From: a virus
Length of the DNA: 64,000 nucleotides
Strand: one strand, 5' to 3'
IMG/VR virus record: IMGVR_UViG_3300044609_000960
Location: 62,001-126,000 of that record
Part shown: positions 1-8,790 of the stretch, one piece after another
Position numbering within the stretch: position 1 is the first letter of the stretch
Layout of the letters: the number at the start of each line of letters is the position of its first letter
Translations under genes and position numbers: made by a program
Notes under the pieces: model-generated
Told to the model about the DNA's origin: nothing
What the model saw: only the letters and a program-made list of their open reading frames with translations
The model's database searches: none

Positions 1-2
1 CT

Positions 3-908
3 GTATACTATTCTGGTCAAGATTTTGCTAATCGATTGGCAAAAGTTTCAAAAGCAAAGTCTTCAGATAATACAAAAATGCGGGCTATTGGCGTAGCTTT
101 AAAAAACATATCCCCAGGATCCAGAGGTGTTGTTGTCCTTCTTGGTGAGGTAGGAGGGTTTAATACTTCTAATCTTCCCGGTGCATTACCAAATAACACT
201 AGTAATCTTGGTAGAGTTGTTTATGTTGGGGAGAATGGGGGCCTAACATTCTCACAGCCTAATACGTCTATTGGAGACATATCACAACAGATAGGAATTT
301 TAATTAGAGAAGATGCAACAGATGGGGCGATTATGGTCAACCACCCCAGTTCTTTTGTTTCTTTACCATCTCTACCTGAGAATTATATTTGGGCAGGAAT
401 CACAAATGATATTGCAATTGCTCATTACCTACTACCAACTACGTTCCAAAGAACCTATGATAATTTAACTGATACATGGAAAATAGGACTTGCTGATAAT
501 ATTGAATTTGGGGGATATAGATTCGCATCTGACGGAGAAAATTCTTCTAAAATTGAGACATTTGTAGATACAACTCAGGTCCCCTTTGATTCCTTTAGTC
601 CATTTATTGTCGAGAAATTTTCTACCTCGTATCGTTCTGCGAAGTATATTGTTCAGGTATCTGGCTCTAGTGCAGATGGAACTGACTCTATGGTCTATCA
701 AGTAGGTGAGATACTTATTGTCCATAATGAAACCAATGCTTTTGTAGTTGAATATGGTATGGTAAGTACATACCTCGATGAGAGACTGGGTCAATTTGAT
801 GCGTATATAGATACTCAATCTTCAGAAGTGGTCCTTACATTCCAGAAATTTCCTCTTGTTGTCGATAATGTAGAGCTTAAGACAGTCCGTACCTCAATCT
901 TAGTTTAA
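3..908 (+). CDS. Partial virion/tail-fibre-like protein (3' portion)
   Basis: The frame is open from base 3 with no stop before 906-908, so the gene begins upstream of the window; about 301 codons are visible. An in-frame TTG at 36 is not needed as a start. The visible protein is beta-rich with no signal peptide or membrane segment. It contains a segment near residues 40-95 rich in Gly, Asn and Val (pattern GRVVYVGENGG) of the kind seen in phage fibre and decoration proteins. Its stop codon lies inside the GTTTAAAG element that precedes the next fibre gene. Its place directly upstream of two giant fibre genes on the same strand suggests a tail-fibre or adhesin role. I do not recognise a specific family, so the role is inferred from context. 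Confidence 0.6.
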   Translation, partial: VYYSGQDFANRLAKVSKAKSSDNTKMRAIGVALKNISPGSRGVVVLLGEVGGFNTSNLPGALPNNTSNLGRVVYVGENGGLTFSQPNTSIGDISQQIGILIREDATDGAIMVNHPSSFVSLPSLPENYIWAGITNDIAIAHYLLPTTFQRTYDNLTDTWKIGLADNIEFGGYRFASDGENSSKIETFVDTTQVPFDSFSPFIVEKFSTSYRSAKYIVQVSGSSADGTDSMVYQVGEILIVHNETNAFVVEYGMVSTYLDERLGQFDAYIDTQSSEVVLTFQKFPLVVDNVELKTVRTSILV

Positions 909-910
909 AG
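903..910 (+). promoter_or_regulatory. GTTTAAAG late-promoter-like element
   Basis: An exact GTTTAAAG ends 45 bases before the ATG at 956. It overlaps the stop codon of the upstream gene and is followed by AT-rich sequence. It matches the octamer found before most transcription units in this window. Promoter function is inferred from this recurrence. Confidence 0.55.
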
Positions 911-955
911 CCATATATAGATTTCTATTATTGCTCGGGGGAGCTGTGAACCCGT

Positions 956-3900
956 ATGGCTACAAATCGTAGGTTTAATGTGCGTCATGGCCTGTCTGCT
1001 GGGACAGGTACTCTTTTAAAAGATGTAGTTACAAATAATGGTACTTTAGTAGATGTTGGAGAATTAAGTGGTTTAGATACCTCTTCGAGATCGACTATCG
1101 TCCAGGCTATAAATGAAGTAAATACTATTGCAACTGATACTTCACAAGCCCTTCAATCAGCCGGAGAACCTAACGGATTTGAGAATAGACTACATTCTGA
1201 GATTTCTTTTCAGAACTCAATTCGTACTTTTACGATTTCTCCAAACTCAACAGACGGACATACTTCCTATTATGTGTGGGCTGGGGGTGTTAGAAGGCAG
1301 ATCGTTAATAATTTAACAATTTCTCTACCCACCACTACTGGTCTTTATTACATATATTTCAATTCCTCTGGGAATTTAAGCCATAGGACTTCATACTTCG
1401 ATCTAAAGATTGATACTCCAGTAGCTTATATATATTGGAATGCTGTAACTGAAACTGCCGAATTATTCGGAGATCTCCGCCATGATGCTACTCTGGACTG
1501 GAGTACACAGAGATATCTCCATGATACTTTTGGCGTAGTAGTTTCTTCTGGATTTAATCTTCAAGGTTATACTCTTGAGGGTGATGGATCGCTAGATTCT
1601 CACGCCCAAGTTGGTCTTGCCAATGGCACGATTCATAATGCTGATATTGTTGTAACTGTAACTCATAGCGCAACTCCTGTCTTAGGTGATTTTGAACAGA
1701 AGTTAAGTTTCCCTGCTGAGATCCCAGTGATGTATCAGAGCGGAGCCACTGGTATATGGACAGTGGATGGAGCCACTACATATCCCATCAAGACATCTGG
1801 TACTACTATTCAGTATAATGTAAATAACGCCGGAGCATGGTCCACTCAACCACTTACCAGTGGGTACTATATGTCAACTTGGCTGCTAGTATCTACTAAT
1901 TTAGAGTATCCTATTCTCTCACTTCTGGGACAAAATCAATACGCAACTCAAGGTGAGGCCGAGGCATCAGACTTTGACGACCTAGACCTAACAAATATAC
2001 CTACTAAAGACCTAAAACCTATTTGGAAATTAGTATGGAGAAGTGATTCAACTTATCCTAACTCACCAAATGCTATATTAGTTAATGCTATAGACCTAAG
2101 GTCCACTGTAGGTAAGGGGGTAGGAGACCATGGTCTTCTCACAGGTACAGATGACGATGATCATCTACAATATTTACATGTCTCTAACTCAAGAAGTGGA
2201 ATCACAGCGAATATTTCAACTTCTGGCACATTACAAACTTCTAACACTACACAATCCTCCATTTCTACAGAAGGTGGGGCATATATTGCAGAAAAATTAG
2301 GCATAGGAGTTCTTCTACCATCTGTAGAACTAGAGGTAGATGGAGATGCAAAAATTGACTCCTTAGGGCTTCTTGGTAATAATTCCTACAGAACTTATAT
2401 CAACTCAGGTCAGTCTCTTACAAGTGATATCACTTATGACCTTCCATCTAACTACGGTGTTAATGGCCAGACTGTGGTCACTGATGGTAATGGCAATCTT
2501 ACTTGGGGATCTAGTTATTTTGCTGGTAGCACTTCTATCGTAGTATCTGCTGCTGATGGAAATGATAACAATGACGGAAGTTTACTCCCAGTTAGAACTA
2601 TTAAAAAAGCTTGTCAACTTGCAGCAAATAAAGCAAAACCGGTATGTATTTTTGTAAAAGCTGGTGATTATACTGAGCAAAATCCTATCATTGTTCCAGA
2701 TGACGTTTCAATTGTGGGGGATAGTTTACGATCTGTTATTATCCGCCCAGCTATTCCAAAGGCAGATATCCTTAGACTTAGGAATGGTTCTTATCTAACA
2801 GGTCTAACATTTAGAGACGCTCTAGATGAGGAAGGAGTACCCGACTTTACTTGGAGATACATCGTAGCATTTGATGATCCATTTGATACCTCTGTTTCTA
2901 GAGCAGGATACACTGGTCTTCCATCTACCAAACCTACAATCACAAGATCACCTTATATCCAAAACTGTTCCATTATTTCATTCTTGGGTGGTAGTGGAGT
3001 TATTGTCGATGGATCAAAGGTAGTCACTCCAAACATCCCAGATAATCCAGAAGAGGCAGAAAGACCCACCATTGGAGCAGTTCCAGAACAAGGTAAGTCT
3101 ATCGTTGCTAACGCATTTACAATGCTTTCTTTCGGAGGAACGGGATGGCGCGTTGTTAATGATGGTTATACCCAGGTGGTATCTTGCTTCCAAATCTTCT
3201 GTAAGAATGGTACATATTGCCAAGGTGGTGGTTATGCCTCTATCACTAACTCTGCGACAAACCACGGACTTTATGCTCTAAGATCACAAGGATACAGAGC
3301 AGAGTCATTTAACTTCGATAGGGGATATATTTCTGCTCTTTCGATCGTAGATAATAAACAAACCATGCAAGTTCTCGGTACAGGCCGAGAAGTAATCAAT
3401 CACTATATTCTAAAATTCTATAATACTGGAACAAATACCGAGATAACTTCACAATTCAAACAGACACCTATTGAAAAAGTATTTGATCCTAATATTGACG
3501 TAGATTATGCTACTAATGTTATTACGTATAACAACCATGGTTATATCAATCGTCAACAAGTAATCTATAGCGCTAATGGTGGCGCAGAAATTACCGGATT
3601 ATTCGATGAAACTGTTTATTACGTAAATGTAATTGATCCGAATACTTTCAAACTTTTTGACGACGAAGAATTATCCTCAGAGGTTGACCTCGAAACAGGG
3701 ACGTATACTCAAACTCATAAATTAATTACAAACCTTGAAGAGTTTTTTGTAGATGGAGTCATTGAGTATCATAACTTCTACCAAGAACTTACCCTTAGCG
3801 CTGGATCCTATACCTTCAATAAAGGTGAGATTGTAATTGGTACGTCTTTAACTACTACGTCATCGGGTACTGTTTGGAGTTGGAATTCATCTACAAATAA

Positions 3901-6900
3901 ACTTATTGTCTCTGTTAATAAGGTCTTAGTTGCTGGGCAACAAGTCCGCCAACAATTCACAAATGGAATGACCTTACAGGACCACTCTGTGACTCCTGTT
4001 ACTGCCACTGTTAATACAAACTTCCGTAGAGAAGATCTCTATACCTCATTATTTAAGACTAATTCAACAAGCCCAGGTAATTCAATCCAGAACTTTGAGA
4101 ATCTAGAGGGTAAGGACATTCACCTCCATCGCCCCTCGATTGTTAACTCATCTGCTCATACTTGGGAATATGCCGGATCTGGAATGGATTATAATGCTCT
4201 GCCTCAAAACGGAGCAAAAAGCATCCCAGCCTATGAACAATTCCAAAACCTTCCCGGTAGAGTCTATTCCTCTGGTACGAATGAACTCGGGGACTTTAAG
4301 ATCGGGGACTCGATTGTCGCTGAGAATAGAACCGGTAATATCTTCTTCAAGCAGACAGTAACAGTTGGTGAACTTTCCTCACTGAAACTGACCATCTCCG
4401 ATATCACCATTGAAGAGATTTCCACCGATGTTGGTCTTGGTGATAATGAGGTGGGTGGAGCATCTAATTCCAGGTTATCCACTCAGTTTGCAATTAGGGG
4501 TTTCTTAGATCAAAAACTAGGTTCTTTCCAAGGAAAAACCGTATCAACTAACTCTATTCCTGGTTCGGTTGTACAACTTAACTCCTCTGGTAAGATCAAC
4601 CTCGACCTTATTCCAGCTGTTAGAACTTTTAATACCTATAAGTTCGAAGGGCAAGATTCTAGACTCGAGGCTTATCTCGACGTGCCCCCAGTAGAGGTGT
4701 TGGCTGGTGATTTTGTTACTGAGAGTGTTAGTGGCAGCGATACTACCTATGTGCTCCAGAGTGATGACATATCTCAATATATTGTTATTGATCCTGCTGA
4801 GACTATTAATCTCACTGGTATTACTCAGATCCACGGTGTTATTTCTAATGCTGATGGTATCATCGATACAAGTTTTGGCACTAATGGTCTAGTTAGTGGA
4901 ATTGTTAATAATACTTCGATTACAAATGGTGGAAGTTTATATACCCCGTCCACCGGAACAGTTACTTACAAGAATATAACTCTTACAAATATAACTGTAG
5001 CTGGAACACCGTCAGGAGCAAAAGCTACCATCATTGTAACTGATGGAGTAGTGACCTTGGTAGATATGACCAGAGGCGGATCTGGTTACGCCGTTGGAGA
5101 CATTCTATCAGCAAACTCAGCGGATATTGGAGGCACAGGAGCTAACTTTAGACTTACTGTAACAGGTGTCGAAAGAAGACTTTATATTGATCTTGCTGGA
5201 GAGAAAAGAAAGTTTGTAGCTAATTCTGTTGCTCCAGACTTCATCTCTGACGCGGACTCTCCTTCTAAAACTCTAACAAATACCTATTCTTCTGTTACAA
5301 ATTTTAGCGCAGAAGCAACACCCACAGGCGCTATAGATGTAGCAAATGATCAATTTGTTATTACAAATCATGGATTCACAAATGGGGACCTGATTTTCTA
5401 TAGTTCTGGAGTTAATATCCCTGTCGGAGGGTTATTAAGTCAGACTTCCTATTATATCAAAGTCATAAATACTAATACGATAGAACTATTTACGAGTTAT
5501 GACTTAAATCCTTCTAATAAGGTTCAAATTTCGTCCACCTCAACCGGAACGCATTCCTTTACGGTATATGGAGTAAGCACAGATAAAGATACCATTTATC
5601 TTACCTCTCACGGATATACTACAGGAGATGCCGTAAGAATCACAGGAACTGGTTTACCGGCTGGCCTATTTAGTGGTAATTATTACTTTATTGGAAGTAT
5701 TACTACAAATACTTTTACCCTTCATGAATCTAAATCCGCGGCCCTTGACTCTATCAATGGTGTAACAAACTCTGAGGTAAATTTCACATCCCAAGGTACC
5801 AGTACAACAACTTTTAAATCCCTTGATGTAAGAATTATTGGGGCTCTTAATACTTCCTGCAAGGAGTCGGATAATTGGTCGTTCCTTTCTGGTGCAAATA
5901 TCGATGCTAGCAATATTGTCTCTGGTACTATTGCAACTACACGACTCGCCACTTCAGGCACAGCCAATACCGACACTTTCTTAAGAGGAGATCAAACATG
6001 GTCTTATGCTGTTCAGTCTGTCTATATCGACCCTAATAACTCAAATGGTCTTCAGCTCTCCAATGGTGGCACTCATCTCATTACAGGCGGAATTACAGCG
6101 TATCACGGAAACGTAAAGCTAGAGATCGATAATGTAAATGGCACTGAAACTCGTACTGCAGGTTTTACTAATATTGGTGTCGCTGCGTTTAACACTGAGC
6201 AGTTCAATGTCTCTGTTGTTGGTGATGTTTCTGTCAAGAACGGCGTTATTGATGCTGGTACATTAGACGGCCAAGATAGCACTTACTATCTCGATCCATC
6301 AAACCTAATTAGCGCTATTCCAGTCGATAGAGGTGGCACAGGTCATAGTTCATATACTAATGGCCAACTTCTAATTGGTAACTCTAATAACACGCTCACC
6401 AAGGCCACTCTAACTCCCACAACCGATCAAACCACAATTACCAACGGTTCTGGCTCGGTTACTTTGGGTCTTGCAACTAACGTTACTACGTCGAGATTCA
6501 CCTCGACAGTTGCCTCGGGCACATCGCCTCTTACGGTTACATCCAATACTTTATGCGCTAACCTTAACTCCGATCTACTTGATGGACAAGAAGGAACCTA
6601 TTATCTAAACTACTCCAACTTCACCAATACTCCAGACCTTACTAAGACCTTGACGATGAACACGTCTGGTATAGGATTGAGTGGAAGTGCTACCTATTCT
6701 GCCAATACAGCAAGTAATATCACCTTCACGGTGACGTCTAACGCTACTGCGGTGAACACGGCAAGCACAATCGTTTCTAGAGATGCTAGTGGGAATTTTA
6801 GTGCTGGGACAATTACAGCTAATCTAACAGGAACTGCTTCGTTAGTAGGGATTACTGATGATACATCAACTAACACTACGCATTACATCCACTTCGGTGA

Positions 6901-8119
6901 TGCAACTTCCGGTGGAGATAATGTAAAGGTCTCTAGTACCAAGTTTGTATTTAACCCAAGTACTTCAAGAATTGGACTTGGTACTCCCTCGCCGGAAGCT
7001 AAACTAGATATAAGAGGCGACGGGAACGTATTGAATCTTGCACCAGATACTAGTGGAAGTTACACACTTATAAATTTCAATTCCAGAGTTAACTTTGGAA
7101 GCGATAAGGGATTTATTCTAACACAAGACGAAAGTTCAAACTGTGTTGGAACAGGCAATGAAGATCTACGTATGGTCATTGGTGTTCACAATGACTTTAG
7201 AAGCAACACAACTCACTCGGATGAACTATGGTTCCAAGGTGGCGGAAGATTAGTACAGAATGTGGGGTCATGGGATAGTGAACTTAATACTATTATAGGA
7301 ACACCGGGAGCAGGAACTGCAAATGGTGGTCCTCAATATGAATGGAGAATTAACAACTCTCCAGTTATTAACATTTTAAATAATGGAAATTTTGGTATTG
7401 GGATTCAAAATCCTGGACATAAATTATCTGTTAATGGTGATTTTAGAATTTCATCTACAGCCAATCTTGGAACAACTGCGGGTAACTCATTAACTCTAGG
7501 AGATATTACCTACTCCAATGGCAATCAAAGTTATTTTAGATTTAAAGCAACAAGACTAGCGGACGGAACTAATTGGACTACAGCTTCTAATAAAATAGTA
7601 TGCGTTACTGATGTTACAGAGCAAGGTTATATTGAATTCAATCCACCTAATGATAATTACGGCATTGGATTAGGTCAAGGATCTAATGAGTACCTAAGGA
7701 TAAAAAATGGTGGCAATGTTGGTATAGGAACTACAAATCCCGGCTATAAACTTGAGGTCAATGGGTCATTTGCTGCCACCACTAAGTCGTTCGTCATCGA
7801 TCACCCAACCAAACCCGATCATAAACTCCGTTATGGATCACTCGAAGGTCCTGAAAATGGCGTCTATATCCGTGGTAGGTCCAAAGAGTTTGTCATAGAA
7901 TTACCAGAATACTGGACAAAACTAGTCGATCCTGACTCAATCACTGTCAATCTCACCCCTATCGGCAAAACTCAAACGCTCTGGGTTAAAGATATAAGAG
8001 ATAATAAGATCTATCTCGGATCAAAATGTTCCGAGATCAATTACTTCTACATGGTGCTTGCGGAGCGGGCTGATGTAGATAAGCTTGAAGTTGAGATTCC
8101 TAATGGCAATAGCTTATAA
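956..8119 (+). CDS. Giant tail-fibre protein, 2387 aa, with beta-helix module and cyanophage-type C-terminal domain
   Basis: This long fibre has several recognisable parts. Residues about 524-815 resemble a pectin-lyase-like parallel beta-helix, opening with a DGNDNNDGS / RTIKKA pattern typical of such modules in phage fibres. Three copies of a repeat with an HG(Y/F) motif, then YY(V/I/F) and NT(F/I)xL, begin near residues 859, 1470 and 1550. A GGSGY repeat lies near 1374. Collagen-free fibre linkers follow near 1649 (SGTIATTRLA) and 1790 (GGTGHSSYTNGQLLIGN). The last about 110 residues, from KSFVIDHP to the end, match a domain I know from marine cyanophage fibre C-termini (LRYGSLEGPENGVY, then ELPEYW, then TVNLTPIG). 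There is no S74 chaperone signature here, unlike two other fibres in the window. It probably forms a trimeric host-contact fibre. Confidence 0.8.
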   Translation: MATNRRFNVRHGLSAGTGTLLKDVVTNNGTLVDVGELSGLDTSSRSTIVQAINEVNTIATDTSQALQSAGEPNGFENRLHSEISFQNSIRTFTISPNSTDGHTSYYVWAGGVRRQIVNNLTISLPTTTGLYYIYFNSSGNLSHRTSYFDLKIDTPVAYIYWNAVTETAELFGDLRHDATLDWSTQRYLHDTFGVVVSSGFNLQGYTLEGDGSLDSHAQVGLANGTIHNADIVVTVTHSATPVLGDFEQKLSFPAEIPVMYQSGATGIWTVDGATTYPIKTSGTTIQYNVNNAGAWSTQPLTSGYYMSTWLLVSTNLEYPILSLLGQNQYATQGEAEASDFDDLDLTNIPTKDLKPIWKLVWRSDSTYPNSPNAILVNAIDLRSTVGKGVGDHGLLTGTDDDDHLQYLHVSNSRSGITANISTSGTLQTSNTTQSSISTEGGAYIAEKLGIGVLLPSVELEVDGDAKIDSLGLLGNNSYRTYINSGQSLTSDITYDLPSNYGVNGQTVVTDGNGNLTWGSSYFAGSTSIVVSAADGNDNNDGSLLPVRTIKKACQLAANKAKPVCIFVKAGDYTEQNPIIVPDDVSIVGDSLRSVIIRPAIPKADILRLRNGSYLTGLTFRDALDEEGVPDFTWRYIVAFDDPFDTSVSRAGYTGLPSTKPTITRSPYIQNCSIISFLGGSGVIVDGSKVVTPNIPDNPEEAERPTIGAVPEQGKSIVANAFTMLSFGGTGWRVVNDGYTQVVSCFQIFCKNGTYCQGGGYASITNSATNHGLYALRSQGYRAESFNFDRGYISALSIVDNKQTMQVLGTGREVINHYILKFYNTGTNTEITSQFKQTPIEKVFDPNIDVDYATNVITYNNHGYINRQQVIYSANGGAEITGLFDETVYYVNVIDPNTFKLFDDEELSSEVDLETGTYTQTHKLITNLEEFFVDGVIEYHNFYQELTLSAGSYTFNKGEIVIGTSLTTTSSGTVWSWNSSTNKLIVSVNKVLVAGQQVRQQFTNGMTLQDHSVTPVTATVNTNFRREDLYTSLFKTNSTSPGNSIQNFENLEGKDIHLHRPSIVNSSAHTWEYAGSGMDYNALPQNGAKSIPAYEQFQNLPGRVYSSGTNELGDFKIGDSIVAENRTGNIFFKQTVTVGELSSLKLTISDITIEEISTDVGLGDNEVGGASNSRLSTQFAIRGFLDQKLGSFQGKTVSTNSIPGSVVQLNSSGKINLDLIPAVRTFNTYKFEGQDSRLEAYLDVPPVEVLAGDFVTESVSGSDTTYVLQSDDISQYIVIDPAETINLTGITQIHGVISNADGIIDTSFGTNGLVSGIVNNTSITNGGSLYTPSTGTVTYKNITLTNITVAGTPSGAKATIIVTDGVVTLVDMTRGGSGYAVGDILSANSADIGGTGANFRLTVTGVERRLYIDLAGEKRKFVANSVAPDFISDADSPSKTLTNTYSSVTNFSAEATPTGAIDVANDQFVITNHGFTNGDLIFYSSGVNIPVGGLLSQTSYYIKVINTNTIELFTSYDLNPSNKVQISSTSTGTHSFTVYGVSTDKDTIYLTSHGYTTGDAVRITGTGLPAGLFSGNYYFIGSITTNTFTLHESKSAALDSINGVTNSEVNFTSQGTSTTTFKSLDVRIIGALNTSCKESDNWSFLSGANIDASNIVSGTIATTRLATSGTANTDTFLRGDQTWSYAVQSVYIDPNNSNGLQLSNGGTHLITGGITAYHGNVKLEIDNVNGTETRTAGFTNIGVAAFNTEQFNVSVVGDVSVKNGVIDAGTLDGQDSTYYLDPSNLISAIPVDRGGTGHSSYTNGQLLIGNSNNTLTKATLTPTTDQTTITNGSGSVTLGLATNVTTSRFTSTVASGTSPLTVTSNTLCANLNSDLLDGQEGTYYLNYSNFTNTPDLTKTLTMNTSGIGLSGSATYSANTASNITFTVTSNATAVNTASTIVSRDASGNFSAGTITANLTGTASLVGITDDTSTNTTHYIHFGDATSGGDNVKVSSTKFVFNPSTSRIGLGTPSPEAKLDIRGDGNVLNLAPDTSGSYTLINFNSRVNFGSDKGFILTQDESSNCVGTGNEDLRMVIGVHNDFRSNTTHSDELWFQGGGRLVQNVGSWDSELNTIIGTPGAGTANGGPQYEWRINNSPVINILNNGNFGIGIQNPGHKLSVNGDFRISSTANLGTTAGNSLTLGDITYSNGNQSYFRFKATRLADGTNWTTASNKIVCVTDVTEQGYIEFNPPNDNYGIGLGQGSNEYLRIKNGGNVGIGTTNPGYKLEVNGSFAATTKSFVIDHPTKPDHKLRYGSLEGPENGVYIRGRSKEFVIELPEYWTKLVDPDSITVNLTPIGKTQTLWVKDIRDNKIYLGSKCSEINYFYMVLAERADVDKLEVEIPNGNSL

Positions 8120-8753
8120 TCCTCAGATAGTTACAAGTGGTTTAATACTCTGCCTGGATGCAGGGAACACAAAATCCTATCCTGGCACTGGGATCACTTG
8201 GATTGACTTGAGTGATAATAAATACATAGCCACAATGAGAAATCTTACATCGTCAAATTGGGTTTTAATCGACGGACAAAGGGCATTTGAAACAAATGAT
8301 ACACCTAATCAAGGATTTACTATATCCAATTTTGTTAGACCCGGTACTCAGAGGACATATAGTATTTGGTTAAAATCAAAATCATTTTCTATTGGATGGC
8401 AGACTTGGTTTGATGATGAAAATGAAAGAATTTTATTTGGAACTCAAACAAATACAGTTCATATTTATCCAGATGTTAATTTATCAGCAAATTTACAAAT
8501 TAATACTTGGTATAATTTAGCATATACTTTATCAGGGACAACTGCTATTGGATACGTAAATGGAATTTCTATAGGAAGTGGAACTTATACCACGGCATTA
8601 TCAGGTGGAACAGGAAATTTATGGATATTAGGCGACCCTGGAGGTGAGGTTACAAGTTGTTATTGTTCCTGCGCCTCGGTCTATAATAGGGCACTTACAG
8701 CATCTGAGATCCAGCAGAACTTCATCGCTCTCCGCGGCCGTTTCGGAATCTGA
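8103..8753 (+). CDS. LamG/concanavalin-like fibre-associated protein
   Basis: A protein of 216 residues if started at the ATG at 8103, overlapping the end of the giant fibre by 17 bases. An upstream in-frame TTG at 8085 would add six residues but overlaps more. Residues about 10-35 carry the GLILCLDAGN / TGITWIDLS pattern that opens many LamG-like (concanavalin-like jelly-roll) modules of phage tail proteins. Near the C-terminus the pattern YNRALTASEIQQNF is the usual closing motif of the same fold. Such modules bind carbohydrate or act as fibre tips. Its position between two giant fibres supports a receptor-binding or fibre-accessory role. A short Cys-rich CYCSC motif occurs near residue 190. 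Confidence 0.75.
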   Translation: MAIAYNPQIVTSGLILCLDAGNTKSYPGTGITWIDLSDNKYIATMRNLTSSNWVLIDGQRAFETNDTPNQGFTISNFVRPGTQRTYSIWLKSKSFSIGWQTWFDDENERILFGTQTNTVHIYPDVNLSANLQINTWYNLAYTLSGTTAIGYVNGISIGSGTYTTALSGGTGNLWILGDPGGEVTSCYCSCASVYNRALTASEIQQNFIALRGRFGI

Positions 8754-8761
8754 GTTTAAAG
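8754..8761 (+). promoter_or_regulatory. GTTTAAAG late-promoter-like element
   Basis: An exact octamer whose last base is 29 bases upstream of the region before the ATG at 8791. It begins immediately after the stop of the LamG-like gene. Its last base is also the first base of a strong stem-loop. Confidence 0.6.
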
Positions 8762-8785
8762 ACACTATATATAGCGTATAGTGTC
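8761..8785 (+). other. Leader stem-loop directly after the promoter-like octamer
   Basis: GACACTATA (8761-8769) pairs perfectly with TATAGTGTC (8777-8785), giving a 9-bp stem with a 7-base loop. It sits between the octamer and the ATG at 8791. No T-tract follows, so it is not a typical terminator. It is more likely a 5' leader structure of the fibre mRNA or a protein-binding dyad. No Shine-Dalgarno sequence is visible between it and the ATG. Confidence 0.55.
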
Positions 8786-8790
8786 ACTCC

